A stretch of DNA of 43,968 bases. Source: DALYJJ01 sp031969915 (GTDB taxonomy: Bacteria; Acidobacteriota; Terriglobia; Bryobacterales; Bryobacteraceae). The notes beneath the pieces were generated by a model. It did not search any database. It was given only the letters and a program-made list of their open reading frames with translations, and was not told the DNA's origin. The DNA lies in assembly GCA_031969915.1 (NCBI GenBank), contig DALYJJ010000040.1, forward strand, positions 1-43,968, written 5' to 3'. The translations under genes and the position numbers were made by a program. Of the stretch, positions 7,489-16,418 are shown one piece after another (the first letter of the stretch is position 1; the number at the start of each line of letters is the position of its first letter).

Positions 7489-8733
7489 TTAGACGTGCAC
7501 CTTCTGTTTGATCGCTTCGACGAAGGAGTCGACGTCTTCGGGGCGCGTGTGGATGTGGGAGGAGAGGCGCACCTGGTGACCGGGCGAGACCCAGATGCGG
7601 CGGCGTTTGACTTCTTCCCAGAGGGGGTCCAGGTTTGTGCCTTTGGGGAAGCGGATAGTGACGAGCGAGGCGTAGAGGCGGTCGTCTTCGGGCGTGAGCA
7701 GTTCGAGGAAGCCGAGCGCCTGCATTTTCCGGCGGGTCTCCTTCGCCTGCTGGTGGATGCGGCCGTAGATGCGATCCGGGCCGATCTGCTTGAGGAAGCG
7801 CAGGCCGGCGATCATGCCCTCCATGATGGCGCGGTTGTTGGTGCCGATCTTCATGAAGCGGGCAGCGCCGAGCTCCTTGTTATCCCAGTCGCCGGTGACG
7901 ATCACGGGCCAGAGCTTGTCGAGCATCTCGGGCCGCCCATAGAGGATGCCGCAGCCGGCGGGGGCGAACATCCATTTATGGGGGCTGCCAGCATAGTAGT
8001 CGCAACCGAGTTCGCTCAGCTTGAGGGGCATCTGGCCGTTCATGTGAGCGCCGTCGACGATGCTGATGACGCCCTTGGCGCGGGCCGCGTCGCAGATCTG
8101 GCGGACGGGGAGGATGGTGCCGGTGGGGCTGAGAATCCCGCTGAACATCAGGACGCGCGTCCGGGGCCCGATGGCGGACGTGAGCAGATCCGCAAGCTGG
8201 CCGGGATCGCGCGGCGGCAGGGGCATGGCGACTTCTTTGACGGCGATGCCGTAGCGTGCCTGCTTCAAGCGCCAGGGCGACTTCCCGCTGGGGTGTTCGA
8301 GATCGGTGATCACGACTTCGTCGCCGGCCTTCAGGTCGATTCCGTTGGCGATGACGCTGAGCGCCTCGGTGGCGTTGTGGGTGAAGGCGAGCTCGTCGCG
8401 GCGGCAGCCGAGGAACTCGGCCATTTCGGCGCGGTGCTCGTCGAGCGTCTCGTAGCCCCAGCGCGGGTACTCGTCCATGAGGAGGCCGGCGGCGCGCTTC
8501 ATGTAGTCAACTACAGCTTCGAACACGGGCTTCGGGATGACGCCCAGGCTGCCGTTGTTCAGAAACGCGCGCCAATCGGGGAGGAGGAACTGCTCCTCGC
8601 GGATCCGTTTCCAGTAGCGCTCCGGCTCCCGCTCGAACAACACGGTCTCGGGCAGGGGCTCGGCGGCGCGGAGCTTTCCGGGGGCCGCCAGGCCCAGCAG
8701 GGCGGCGGCGGTCATGGCGTCACGTCGCGTCAT
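7489..8733 (-). CDS. Tat-exported class V aminotransferase
   Basis: A 414-aa PLP enzyme of the class V aminotransferase/isopenicillin-N-epimerase-like group. The N-terminus TRRDAMTAAALLGLAAPGKLRA carries a twin-arginine signal, implying export of the folded holoenzyme. The PLP lysine is K253 in SPHKWMFAPAGCGILY. Other family marks are THNATEALSVIANGI (phosphate site), DLEHPSGKSPW and SIVDGAHMNGQMPL (the Asp that contacts the pyridine nitrogen). A strong GGAGGA ribosome binding site precedes the ATG at 8733. The gene is divergent from the S9 peptidase, about 60 bp away. Substrate unknown; cysteine desulfurase activity is unlikely because the active-site Cys loop is absent. Confidence 0.9.
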   Translation of the reverse strand: MTRRDAMTAAALLGLAAPGKLRAAEPLPETVLFEREPERYWKRIREEQFLLPDWRAFLNNGSLGVIPKPVFEAVVDYMKRAAGLLMDEYPRWGYETLDEHRAEMAEFLGCRRDELAFTHNATEALSVIANGIDLKAGDEVVITDLEHPSGKSPWRLKQARYGIAVKEVAMPLPPRDPGQLADLLTSAIGPRTRVLMFSGILSPTGTILPVRQICDAARAKGVISIVDGAHMNGQMPLKLSELGCDYYAGSPHKWMFAPAGCGILYGRPEMLDKLWPVIVTGDWDNKELGAARFMKIGTNNRAIMEGMIAGLRFLKQIGPDRIYGRIHQQAKETRRKMQALGFLELLTPEDDRLYASLVTIRFPKGTNLDPLWEEVKRRRIWVSPGHQVRLSSHIHTRPEDVDSFVEAIKQKVHV

Positions 8734-8801
8734 TGTTCCTCCAGCGGGTGGGTTCCTCCAACACGGTCTGGGTGCGGTTCGACCATTGTACGATGAGCGT
8801 T

Positions 8802-10856
8802 ATGAAACTCGCCGCTCTGTTCCTGTTCGCCGCGCTCGGTTTCGCGAAGGATCCGGTGACGCATGAGGCCATCTGGCTGATGAAGCGGGTGGGCGCGCCC
8901 GCGGTGTGCCCGGACGGCAAGTGGGTGGTGTTCTCGCTGGTGGAGCCCGCCTACGAGGAGAAGGACCAGGTGAGCGATCTCTGGATCGTTCCGGCGGACG
9001 GCTCGGCGAAGCCGCGGCGACTGACGGCCACGAAGGGCGCGGAGGGCGGGCTGGCGTGGAGCCCGGATTCCACCCGGCTGGCGTTCACGGCACGGCGCGA
9101 GGGCGACGAGGCGGCACAAGTGTATGCGCTCGATGTTCGCGGTGGCGAGGCGCAGCGCGTCACTGGCCTGTCCACCGGCGCGCAATCGCCGAAGTGGAGC
9201 CCAGACGGGAAGTGGCTGATGTTTTCGAGCGTAGTCTATCCGGGCGCGATGGACGATGAGGCGAACCGCAAAGCCGCGGCCGAACGTAAGGCGCGGAAGT
9301 ACAACGCGCGCGTGTACGAGGGGTTTCCGATCCGGCGGTGGGACTCGTGGCTCGACGACCGCCGGACGCATCTTTTCGTGCAGGCGGCGGAACCGGGGGC
9401 GAAGGCGCGCGACCTGTTGGCGGGGACGAAGCTGGCGGCGGAGCCGGGCTTCGGCGGGGTGAGCGGCAATTCGGCGGACGATCCGCAAGGCGTGTGGGCG
9501 CCGGACGGGCGGTCGATCGTGTTCGTCGCCACCACCGACCGGAGCGCGGCCGCCTACGCGGAGACGAGCACGCACCTCTACCAGGTCGCGGTGAGCGGCG
9601 GCGAACCGAAGGCGCTCACCCGGGGCACGGACAGTTACTCGAAGCCCGCGTTCCGGCCGGACGGGAAGGCGCTCTACGCGATCCATAACCGCGCGAGCGA
9701 GAAGACCTATTCGCTGGACCGCCTGGCGATGTGGGCGTGGCCGGATGCCGGGGCGGCGTCGATTCTGACGGAGAAGCTCGACCGCTCGGTTGGTACCTAC
9801 GCGTCCACACCAGATGCGAAGACGGTGTACTTTTTGGCCGAAGAACATGGACACGAGAAATTGTTTGAGGTGCCGGCGGCGGGCGGCGCGCCGAAGCGCA
9901 GCGCGGAGATGACTCTGGGCGCCTATACGAACCTGACGATTCCGGCGGGCGCGAACTTGTTGATCGCCAACTGGGAGAGCGCGGTGAATCCGGGCGAGGT
10001 GGTGCGCATCGATCCGGCGACGGGCCATCACCGGGCGCTGACGTCGTTCAACGAAGAAAAGGCGGCGAACCTGGACTGGCAGCCGGTGCAGCATTTCTGG
10101 TTCAAGGCGTCGAACGGCAAGCAGATTCACAGCCTGCTGGTGCTGCCGCAGAAGTTTGACGCCTCAAAGAAGTATCCGTTGTTCAACGTGATTCACGGCG
10201 GGCCGCACGGGATGTGGCGGGATCAATTCTTCCTGCGGTGGAACTACCATCTGCTGGCCGCGCCGGGCTACGTGGTGCTGTTGACCGACTACACCGGGTC
10301 GACGGGCTACGGGGAGGCGTTCGCGCAGGAGATCCAGGGCGATCCGCTGTTGGGTCCGGGGAAAGAACTGGACGAGGCCGTGGACGAAGCGCTTCGCAAG
10401 TTCAGCTTCATCGACGCGAACCGCCTGGCGGCGGGCGGCGCGAGTTACGGCGGGCACCTGGCGAACTGGCTGCAGGCGACTACGACGCGCTACAAATGTC
10501 TGATTTCGCACGCGGGGCTGATCAACCTGGAATCGCAGTGGGGCACGAGCGACACCATCTTCGGGCGCGAGCGGAACAACGGCGGCCCGGTGTGGGAACA
10601 GGGCAAGACGTGGCGTGAACAGAACCCGATCCGCTACGCGGCGAAGTTCCGCACGCCGATGCTGCTCACGGTGGGCGAGAACGATTTCCGGGTGCCGCTG
10701 AACCAGACGCTGGAGAACTGGAGCGTGCACCAGCGGCTGCGGATTCCGAGCAAGCTGGTGGTGTTTCCGGACGAGAACCACTGGGTGCAGAAGGGCGAGA
10801 ATTCGCGGTTCTTCTACGAGACGCTCCACGACTGGCTGGGGCGCTGGCTGCGCTAG
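8802..10856 (+). CDS. S9 family prolyl oligopeptidase
   Basis: A 684-aa serine peptidase of family S9 (acyl-aminoacyl-peptidase/DPP-like), predicted exported by the signal peptide MKLAALFLFAALGFA. The N-terminal half is a beta-propeller with TolB/WD-like repeats (AWSPDSTRLAF, KWSPDGKWLMF, VWAPDGRSIVF, AFRPDGKALYA). The C-terminal alpha/beta-hydrolase domain has the triad S548 (GGASYGG), D628 (GENDFRVP) and H660 (DENHWV). ATG 8802 fits the signal peptide best; ATG 8793, 9 bp earlier, is possible. The stop is 1 bp from the convergent EpsI stop. It likely degrades oligopeptides in the periplasm. Confidence 0.92.
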   Translation: MKLAALFLFAALGFAKDPVTHEAIWLMKRVGAPAVCPDGKWVVFSLVEPAYEEKDQVSDLWIVPADGSAKPRRLTATKGAEGGLAWSPDSTRLAFTARREGDEAAQVYALDVRGGEAQRVTGLSTGAQSPKWSPDGKWLMFSSVVYPGAMDDEANRKAAAERKARKYNARVYEGFPIRRWDSWLDDRRTHLFVQAAEPGAKARDLLAGTKLAAEPGFGGVSGNSADDPQGVWAPDGRSIVFVATTDRSAAAYAETSTHLYQVAVSGGEPKALTRGTDSYSKPAFRPDGKALYAIHNRASEKTYSLDRLAMWAWPDAGAASILTEKLDRSVGTYASTPDAKTVYFLAEEHGHEKLFEVPAAGGAPKRSAEMTLGAYTNLTIPAGANLLIANWESAVNPGEVVRIDPATGHHRALTSFNEEKAANLDWQPVQHFWFKASNGKQIHSLLVLPQKFDASKKYPLFNVIHGGPHGMWRDQFFLRWNYHLLAAPGYVVLLTDYTGSTGYGEAFAQEIQGDPLLGPGKELDEAVDEALRKFSFIDANRLAAGGASYGGHLANWLQATTTRYKCLISHAGLINLESQWGTSDTIFGRERNNGGPVWEQGKTWREQNPIRYAAKFRTPMLLTVGENDFRVPLNQTLENWSVHQRLRIPSKLVVFPDENHWVQKGENSRFFYETLHDWLGRWLR

Positions 10857-10857
10857 A

Positions 10858-11514
10858 TCAGGCCGGCAGGGCCTGTTTGATGACCGGGAACGCGGCTTTG
10901 ACGAAGGCCTGCGCGAGTTCGTTGGCGGTGCGGGAATCGCCGCGCGGCACGGTGACGACGATGCGCACCAGGGCGGTGTCGGTGCGGTTGTAGCGGATGG
11001 CGTCGGCGACGACGTAGGCTTTGGCGGTGTATTCGCTGGCGATGACGCGGTTGTGCGATTGATACCAGTAGAGGACCAGGCTGCGGTCTTCGCCTTTCTG
11101 AACGATGTAGCGGTTGACGAGGATGGCCGAGCCATCGGGGAGGGCGATGGGGATGCGGTCAGAGACCTCGGGCACCCAGCCGCTGCCGGGGAGGCAATTC
11201 TTGGGCGAGTGGGGGGCTTGGCCCGCGCGCTGGCTCTTGAAGAAGGCGATAAACAGGTTGGCGTAGCCGCCGTTCCCCAGGTAGGTGCGGGTGAGGACGT
11301 CGTCGGCGCGGAGCACATCGAGCGTCGCCTGGTCCATCTGGCCTTCGTGCGCGAGGCGCCAGCCGGCGAACTCCTGCGGGAACTTCGAGAGCGGCTGGAC
11401 CTGCGGCACGTTCTCCTTGCGGGAGAAGCCATAGAGGAGGGCGGCCTGGATGACGAGCGCGGCGGTGAGAATCTGGGCGGTGCGCGAACTCAGAAAATCA
11501 AACGGTCTCGGCAT
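10858..11514 (-). CDS. epsI: Exosortase-associated protein EpsI
   Basis: A 218-aa protein of the EpsI family, found fused to or next to exosortases. It has one N-terminal membrane anchor (AQILTAALVIQAALLYGF) and the family motif HSPKNCLPGSGW, with the conserved His and Cys, near the middle. GWRLAHEG...VLRADDVLTRTYLGNGG is also typical. EpsI works with exosortase in exopolysaccharide-linked protein sorting; its exact reaction is unknown. The ATG has a strong GGAGGGG ribosome binding site and overlaps the exosortase 3' end by 17 bp, so the two are translationally coupled. The C-terminus ends 1 bp from the convergent S9 gene. Confidence 0.88.
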   Translation of the reverse strand: MPRPFDFLSSRTAQILTAALVIQAALLYGFSRKENVPQVQPLSKFPQEFAGWRLAHEGQMDQATLDVLRADDVLTRTYLGNGGYANLFIAFFKSQRAGQAPHSPKNCLPGSGWVPEVSDRIPIALPDGSAILVNRYIVQKGEDRSLVLYWYQSHNRVIASEYTAKAYVVADAIRYNRTDTALVRIVVTVPRGDSRTANELAQAFVKAAFPVIKQALPA

Positions 11515-12394
11515 GTCCCCTCCGCGCGAGTTTGTACATTCCGTTCACCAGGGTGTGAAAAGCAACCAACAGAATGAGCGCGGCCATGAAAATGACCCAG
11601 CCCTGCGCGGTGTGAAAGAAGCCGTGCGCCAGATCGGGGTTGTATTCGCTGAACAAACCGGTGAGCGTGACGCGGGTGGCGTTGGCGATGATGGCGATGG
11701 GAACGGTGGCTACTAACAAGACCCATTTCATCCACGGTTTCCGGTCGGAGAAGTAACTGTAGATGAGAGCGAGGAACGAAAGTGACAAAAGCGACCGGAT
11801 GCCGCTGCACGCTTCAACGACGGACAGCTTCTGGCTGGCGAGCTCGAGCACGTTGCCTTCGCGGAGCACGGGAATGCCCACCGAGCCGAGCACCGTTTCC
11901 GCCACGCTGCTGGCGAGTAACTGGAGGGGGAAGGTGATCTGGTTATAGACGATGGAAGGCAGCGGGACCATGAAGAAGAGCAGGAATAGCGGGAACGCGG
12001 CGACGCGGAGCACCCTGGTTCCGGCGAGGAACCAGACGGCGCCGACGATGGAGAGTACGAAGGCGGTACGGGCGAGAAACAACTCGGCGCCGAGGGTGGC
12101 GATGGTCAACTGGAGCGCGGCCCAAGCGAGGAGCGCGAAGCCGAACCAATTGCGGGATACGGGCGCGGCGAGCAGGGCGTCGCGTTCGCGCCAGGCGATG
12201 TAACCTGCGAGAACAGGCACGAAGAAGCCGTGGCCCATGTCCTCGTCGTTACTCCATTGATTGACCAGCGGGATCAAGACCGGCAGATAGCAGAGAACCA
12301 GAAGCAACCCAAACCAAGCGATGGCCGTCCAGGGGAATTGGCGGGCGTGCGGTTGAGCGCTGTCTTGCGACACTCCGAAGGCGGTGTGTGCCAT
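11498..12394 (-). CDS. xrt: Exosortase
   Basis: A 298-aa polytopic membrane transpeptidase with about eight hydrophobic segments. The exosortase catalytic residues are present in order: C196 in VEACSGIRSLLSL, R241 in IANATRVTLTG and H261 in FHTAQGWVIF. Exosortases recognise PEP-CTERM-type tails and cleave and anchor the proteins at the surface, usually together with an exopolysaccharide locus. It forms an operon with epsI downstream. None of the secreted proteins in this window ends in a recognisable PEP-CTERM tail, so substrates lie elsewhere. The start ATG 12394 has no clear ribosome binding site. It is divergent from the S55 gene across 62 bp. The exosortase subtype was not resolved. Confidence 0.92.
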   Translation of the reverse strand: MAHTAFGVSQDSAQPHARQFPWTAIAWFGLLLVLCYLPVLIPLVNQWSNDEDMGHGFFVPVLAGYIAWRERDALLAAPVSRNWFGFALLAWAALQLTIATLGAELFLARTAFVLSIVGAVWFLAGTRVLRVAAFPLFLLFFMVPLPSIVYNQITFPLQLLASSVAETVLGSVGIPVLREGNVLELASQKLSVVEACSGIRSLLSLSFLALIYSYFSDRKPWMKWVLLVATVPIAIIANATRVTLTGLFSEYNPDLAHGFFHTAQGWVIFMAALILLVAFHTLVNGMYKLARRGHAETV

Positions 12395-12456
12395 GCGGGT
12401 TCTGCCTAACAGTAGAACATATTTCGTGCGGATTCCGGCGGCATCGCGGGTCTAGA

Positions 12457-14196
12457 ATGAGAGTAGTGGCGGGCACATTTCTGACGCGAGTGGCCGTGTT
12501 GGGAGCGGTGATCGGGGCCGCGGCGAGCGCCCAGACGCCGGTCCTGCCGTTGAGTGAGGTGCGCCCTGGGATGCGGGGCGTCGGGCGGACGGTGTTTTCA
12601 GGGGACCGGATCGAGGAGTTTGCGGTCGAGGTGCTGGGGGTGCTGGAGAACATCGGCCCCAAGCAGTCAGTGATCCTGGCGAAGCTTTCGGGCGGGCCGC
12701 TGGCGCACACCGGAGTGATGCAGGGCATGAGCGGGAGCCCGGTGTACTTTGACGGGAAGCTGGCCGGCGCGGTGGCGCTGGCGTTCTCGTTTTCGAAGGA
12801 TCCGATCGCGGGGATCCGGCCCATCGAGGAGATGCTGCGGGTGGATCAAGGCGGGGCGCCGCCGGCGCGGCGGCTGGCGGAGGTGCGGCCGGCGAGCGCG
12901 ATCACCTGGGGCGAGACGCGGTTGACCGAGATTGCGACGCCGGTCTCATTCGCGGGTTTTACGCAGCGCACGCTGGAGCACTTCGGCGGCCAGCTTCGCG
13001 CGCTGGGTTTGGAGCCGCGACAGGGCACAAGCAGCGGGGGCAAAATGGCGAAGCCGGGGAATCCCGCGGCCCTCAAGCCGGGGGCGATGATCAGCGTGCA
13101 ACTGCTATCGGGAGACATGGCGGTGGGGGCGGACGGCACGGTGACGCACGTCGATGGCAAGCGGGTCTACGCGTTCGGCCACCGGTTTCTTTCGGTGGGC
13201 GAAACCGAGCTGCCGTTTGCGCGGTCGGAGGTGTTGACGCTGATGCCGAACCTCTCGACGTCGTTCAAGATCTCGTCGGCGCGGGAGTGGATGGGCACGA
13301 TCACGCAGGACCGAAGCGCGGCGATCGCGGGGGAACTGGGCCGCGAGGCGAACCTGGCGCCGATCACGATCAGCGTGGCGAACGGCAAGGGCGCGCCGGT
13401 GCAGCGGTACCGGATGTCGATGGTGAACGACCGTTTCCTGACGCCGCTGCTGGTGCAGATGGCGGTATTTTCGGCGATCGACGCCACGGAGCGCACGCTG
13501 GGCAGTTCGACGTTCGCCTTGAAGGGCGCGATCGAGTTTGAGGGCGGGACCGGCCCGGTGCGGCTGGACAACGTCTACGCCGGCGATTTCAACGTTCCGA
13601 TGCAGGTGTCGGCGGGCGCGGCGACGCCGCTGGCCTACGCGCTGCAGAGCGGCTTCGCGAATCTGCGGCTGAAGAACGTCTCTCTTTCGCTGGACGCCTT
13701 CGACGCGAAGAAGCAGTTCGCGATCGCGAGCGTGTGGACGTCCAAGCGCCAGGTGCGGCCGGGCGAAAGCATTGAGATCAAGACCACGCTCGAAGGGGAG
13801 AACGGGCAGGAAGTGGTGAAGTCGGTCTCATGGCAGGCGCCGATCGGGGCATCGCCGGGGCCGTTGTATATTACGGTGGCCGACGGGGCAACGACGAACC
13901 TCAGCGAATACCGCCAGTTTCTGACTGGACGGCCGCATTCGGCGGCGCAGTTGGTGTCGTTTCTGAACGGCCTGCGCGGCAATGCGGGGGCGTATGTGCG
14001 GATCTGGCGCGCGCAGAGCGGTTACCAGGTGGAGGGCGAGGATCTGCCCGGACCGCCGCCTTCGGTCGCGCTGGTGCTGGGGCGGCAACAGAATGCCGCG
14101 GCCACGACGAGTTCGAAGATCGCGGAAATGGCCTTCAGCACGGGGGACTTCGTGGTCAGCGGATCGAAGACGATCCAGGTGGAAGTGAAGGACTGA
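12457..14196 (+). CDS. SpoIVB-like S55 peptidase domain protein
   Basis: A 579-aa exported protein (signal peptide ending AAASAQ) opening with LPLSEVRPGMRGVGRTVF, the start of the SpoIVB-like S55 proteins common in Acidobacteria. The presumed nucleophile segment GMSGSPVYFDGKLAGAVA has serines at 92 and 94. The histidine candidate is H242 in KRVYAFGHRFLS. The serine motif therefore precedes the histidine motif, the reverse of what I recall for Bacillus SpoIVB. The C-terminal half is beta-rich and contains LDNVYAGDFNVPMQVSAGAA and a bacterial-surface-like strand region. ATG 12457 is chosen over the upstream in-frame ATG because it gives the signal peptide. Its TGA overlaps the next ATG. Peptidase activity is inferred; substrate unknown. 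Confidence 0.8.
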   Translation: MRVVAGTFLTRVAVLGAVIGAAASAQTPVLPLSEVRPGMRGVGRTVFSGDRIEEFAVEVLGVLENIGPKQSVILAKLSGGPLAHTGVMQGMSGSPVYFDGKLAGAVALAFSFSKDPIAGIRPIEEMLRVDQGGAPPARRLAEVRPASAITWGETRLTEIATPVSFAGFTQRTLEHFGGQLRALGLEPRQGTSSGGKMAKPGNPAALKPGAMISVQLLSGDMAVGADGTVTHVDGKRVYAFGHRFLSVGETELPFARSEVLTLMPNLSTSFKISSAREWMGTITQDRSAAIAGELGREANLAPITISVANGKGAPVQRYRMSMVNDRFLTPLLVQMAVFSAIDATERTLGSSTFALKGAIEFEGGTGPVRLDNVYAGDFNVPMQVSAGAATPLAYALQSGFANLRLKNVSLSLDAFDAKKQFAIASVWTSKRQVRPGESIEIKTTLEGENGQEVVKSVSWQAPIGASPGPLYITVADGATTNLSEYRQFLTGRPHSAAQLVSFLNGLRGNAGAYVRIWRAQSGYQVEGEDLPGPPPSVALVLGRQQNAAATTSSKIAEMAFSTGDFVVSGSKTIQVEVKD

Positions 14197-16418
14197 TGAC
14201 GCTTCGCACGCAGCTACTGGCCCTGCTGGCCGCGGCAACGCTCCCCGGGGCGAGCACGACCACCTGGGAGGTCAACAGCTACCAGGACTTTCTGCGGGGC
14301 CGCTTCTCGGGTGTCTCGCTGAGCCGGGATGGGCGGCTGCTGCTGGCGCCGCGCCTGGAGACGTTGTTTGCTTCCGACCAGGCGGCGATCTGGTCCGTGG
14401 CGCGCGCGGCGGACGGCACGGTATACCTGGGCACGGGGCACAAGGGCCGCGTCTATCGGGTGGACGCGGCCGGCAAGGCGTCGCTCTATTGGACGGCGGA
14501 AGAGCCGGAAGTGTTTGCGCTCGCAGTGGACGCGGCGGGGGTGCTCTACGCGGCGACGTCGCCGAACGGGAGGATTTATCGCATCGTGAACGGCCAGGCC
14601 ACCGAGTATTTCGCACCGGGCGCAACGTACATCTGGACGCTCGCCGCGGGGCGGGACGGGGTGGTGTATGGAGGGCTCGGCGAAGGCGGCAAGGTGATCC
14701 GCGTGACGGCGGCGGGGCGGGGCGAGGTCTACTATGACACCGGGCAATCGCACGTGACGTCCCTGGCGCTGGACGCGCAGGGCCGGGTACTGGCGGGCAC
14801 GGAGCCGAACGGGATCCTGTACCGGATCAGCGGGAAGGACCGGGCGTTTGTGCTGTACGACGCGAATCTGCCGGAGATTCGGGCGATTGTACCGGCCGCC
14901 GACGGCTCGATCTACGCGGCGGCGATGGGGGGCGGCGTGGCGCGGCAGGCGGCCGCGGCGAGCGCGGCGGTGGCGCAGCCGGCGGGGGCGGCGATGACGG
15001 GGACGGGCACGGCGGTGACGGTGACGGAGGCGCAGACGGGGATCGATCTGAAGCAGCGCGCGGACGCTGCGAAGACGGCTGCCGCGGCGACGCCGCAGGT
15101 AACGAGCACGTTCGCGGCGAGCACGGAGTTCCTGGGCGTGGAGCGCTCCGCGGTGTACCGGATTCATCCCGACAACACGGTGGAGACACTGTGGACTTCG
15201 AAAGAGGAGAACGCTTACGACCTGCTGGCGGGGGCGGGCGGGCTGACCTTCTCGACCGACAACCAGGGCCGCATCTACCGGATAGCGCCGGACCGGAAGG
15301 TGACTCTGCTGCAGCAGACCAACGAGAGCGAAACCACGCGATTGCTGGAAACACCGGCGGGGATGATGGCGGCGACGGGCAACCTGGGCAAGCTGTTCCG
15401 GCTGGCCAGCGGTACGAGCGCGGGGGGGAGCTACGAATCGCCCGCGCACGACGCGGGGGCGGTGGCGCGCTGGGGACGAATGAGCTGGCGCGGAGTCAAC
15501 ACGCACCATCTGTCGTTTCGGACGCGGACAGGGAATTCGGCGCGGCCGGACCGGACGTGGAGCGAATGGTCGCAGCCGCTGAACGATGCTTCGGGATCGG
15601 CGATCGCCAGTCCGAACGCGCGCTACATTCAATGGTCGGTGGAGTTCGGCTCGGCGGCCGAACTGGATGCTGTGACGGTGGCGTACCTGCCGCAGAACAC
15701 GCCGCCGCAGATCCGGAGCATCGCGATCGCGACGCAGGCCAACGCGGGGGCGGGGGCGGCAAAGCCGGCCACGCAGAGCGCGGCGAACGCGCCGTATTCG
15801 ATCACGGTGACGGATGGGGGCGACGCGGGGGCGACGTCCGTGAGCAGCAATCCGACGCAGATCCTGTCGCGCAGCGGGAGCCAGCAGATCTCCGTCGCGT
15901 GGCAGGGGGAGGATCCCGACGGGGACAAGCTGCTGTACTCGCTGTACTTCCGGGGTGAAGGCGAGCAGAGTTGGAAGCTGTTGCGAGCCTGGATGACGGA
16001 GAACGCGTACCTGCTGGACGGGGACGTTCTGGCGGACGGGCGATACTTCTTCCGCGTGCTGGCGACGGACCGTCCGAACAACCCGGTGGAAACGGCACGC
16101 GAGGCGGAGATGGTGAGCGCGCCGGTGCTGATCGACAACACGCCGCCGGGGGTGACGCCCGGGCAGGTGCAGCGGGCGGGCTCGACGGTGCAGTTCAACG
16201 TGGATGCGATCGACAAAGCGAGTGCGATCCGGCGCGCCGAGTACTCGGTGAATGCCGGGCCGTGGACTCCGGTGGAGGCGGTGGACGGGGTGACGGATTC
16301 GGCCGAAGAGCGCTTCCATGTGAAGGTGGAAGGGCTGCCGCCGGGGGAGCATCTCATCGTGGTGCGGGTGTACGACACGGCGGGCAATGCGGGGCTGACG
16401 AAGGTCGTGGTCCGCTAA
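14196..16418 (+). CDS. Secreted beta-propeller repeat protein
   Basis: A 740-aa exported protein (MTLRTQLLALLAAATLPGAS). The first part carries repeated propeller strands of the form G-x-(V/L)Y-x-T-x3-G-x-(I/V)YR: GTVYLGTGHKGRVYRV, GVLYAATSPNGRIYRI, GRVLAGTEPNGILYRI and, after a break, GGLTFSTDNQGRIYRI. The break (about residues 245-305) is a low-complexity Ala/Thr linker. The second half is FN3/Ig-like, with Asp-rich loops (WQGEDPDGDKLLYSLYF; VDAIDKASAIRRAEYSVNAGPW). The ATG overlaps the S55 stop (TGATG), so its translation is coupled to that gene and a joint function is likely. No catalytic residues recognised. It overlaps the convergent phosphatase by 4 bp. Confidence 0.8.
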   Translation: MTLRTQLLALLAAATLPGASTTTWEVNSYQDFLRGRFSGVSLSRDGRLLLAPRLETLFASDQAAIWSVARAADGTVYLGTGHKGRVYRVDAAGKASLYWTAEEPEVFALAVDAAGVLYAATSPNGRIYRIVNGQATEYFAPGATYIWTLAAGRDGVVYGGLGEGGKVIRVTAAGRGEVYYDTGQSHVTSLALDAQGRVLAGTEPNGILYRISGKDRAFVLYDANLPEIRAIVPAADGSIYAAAMGGGVARQAAAASAAVAQPAGAAMTGTGTAVTVTEAQTGIDLKQRADAAKTAAAATPQVTSTFAASTEFLGVERSAVYRIHPDNTVETLWTSKEENAYDLLAGAGGLTFSTDNQGRIYRIAPDRKVTLLQQTNESETTRLLETPAGMMAATGNLGKLFRLASGTSAGGSYESPAHDAGAVARWGRMSWRGVNTHHLSFRTRTGNSARPDRTWSEWSQPLNDASGSAIASPNARYIQWSVEFGSAAELDAVTVAYLPQNTPPQIRSIAIATQANAGAGAAKPATQSAANAPYSITVTDGGDAGATSVSSNPTQILSRSGSQQISVAWQGEDPDGDKLLYSLYFRGEGEQSWKLLRAWMTENAYLLDGDVLADGRYFFRVLATDRPNNPVETAREAEMVSAPVLIDNTPPGVTPGQVQRAGSTVQFNVDAIDKASAIRRAEYSVNAGPWTPVEAVDGVTDSAEERFHVKVEGLPPGEHLIVVRVYDTAGNAGLTKVVVR

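Noticed and set aside
7495..8796. 433-codon plus-strand frame opposite the aminotransferase
   Set aside because: The minus-strand aminotransferase has a PLP lysine, Tat signal and strong ribosome binding site; this one shows no conserved motif.
8730..10130. Long minus-strand open frame (466 codons) opposite the S9 peptidase
   Set aside because: It lies antisense to a clearly conserved peptidase, is Arg/His-rich and matches no family, as expected of a shadow frame in GC-rich DNA.
14214..16352. 712-codon minus-strand open frame opposite the propeller gene
   Set aside because: Composition is extremely Arg/His/Pro-rich; the plus strand has signal peptide, repeats and coupling to the S55 gene.
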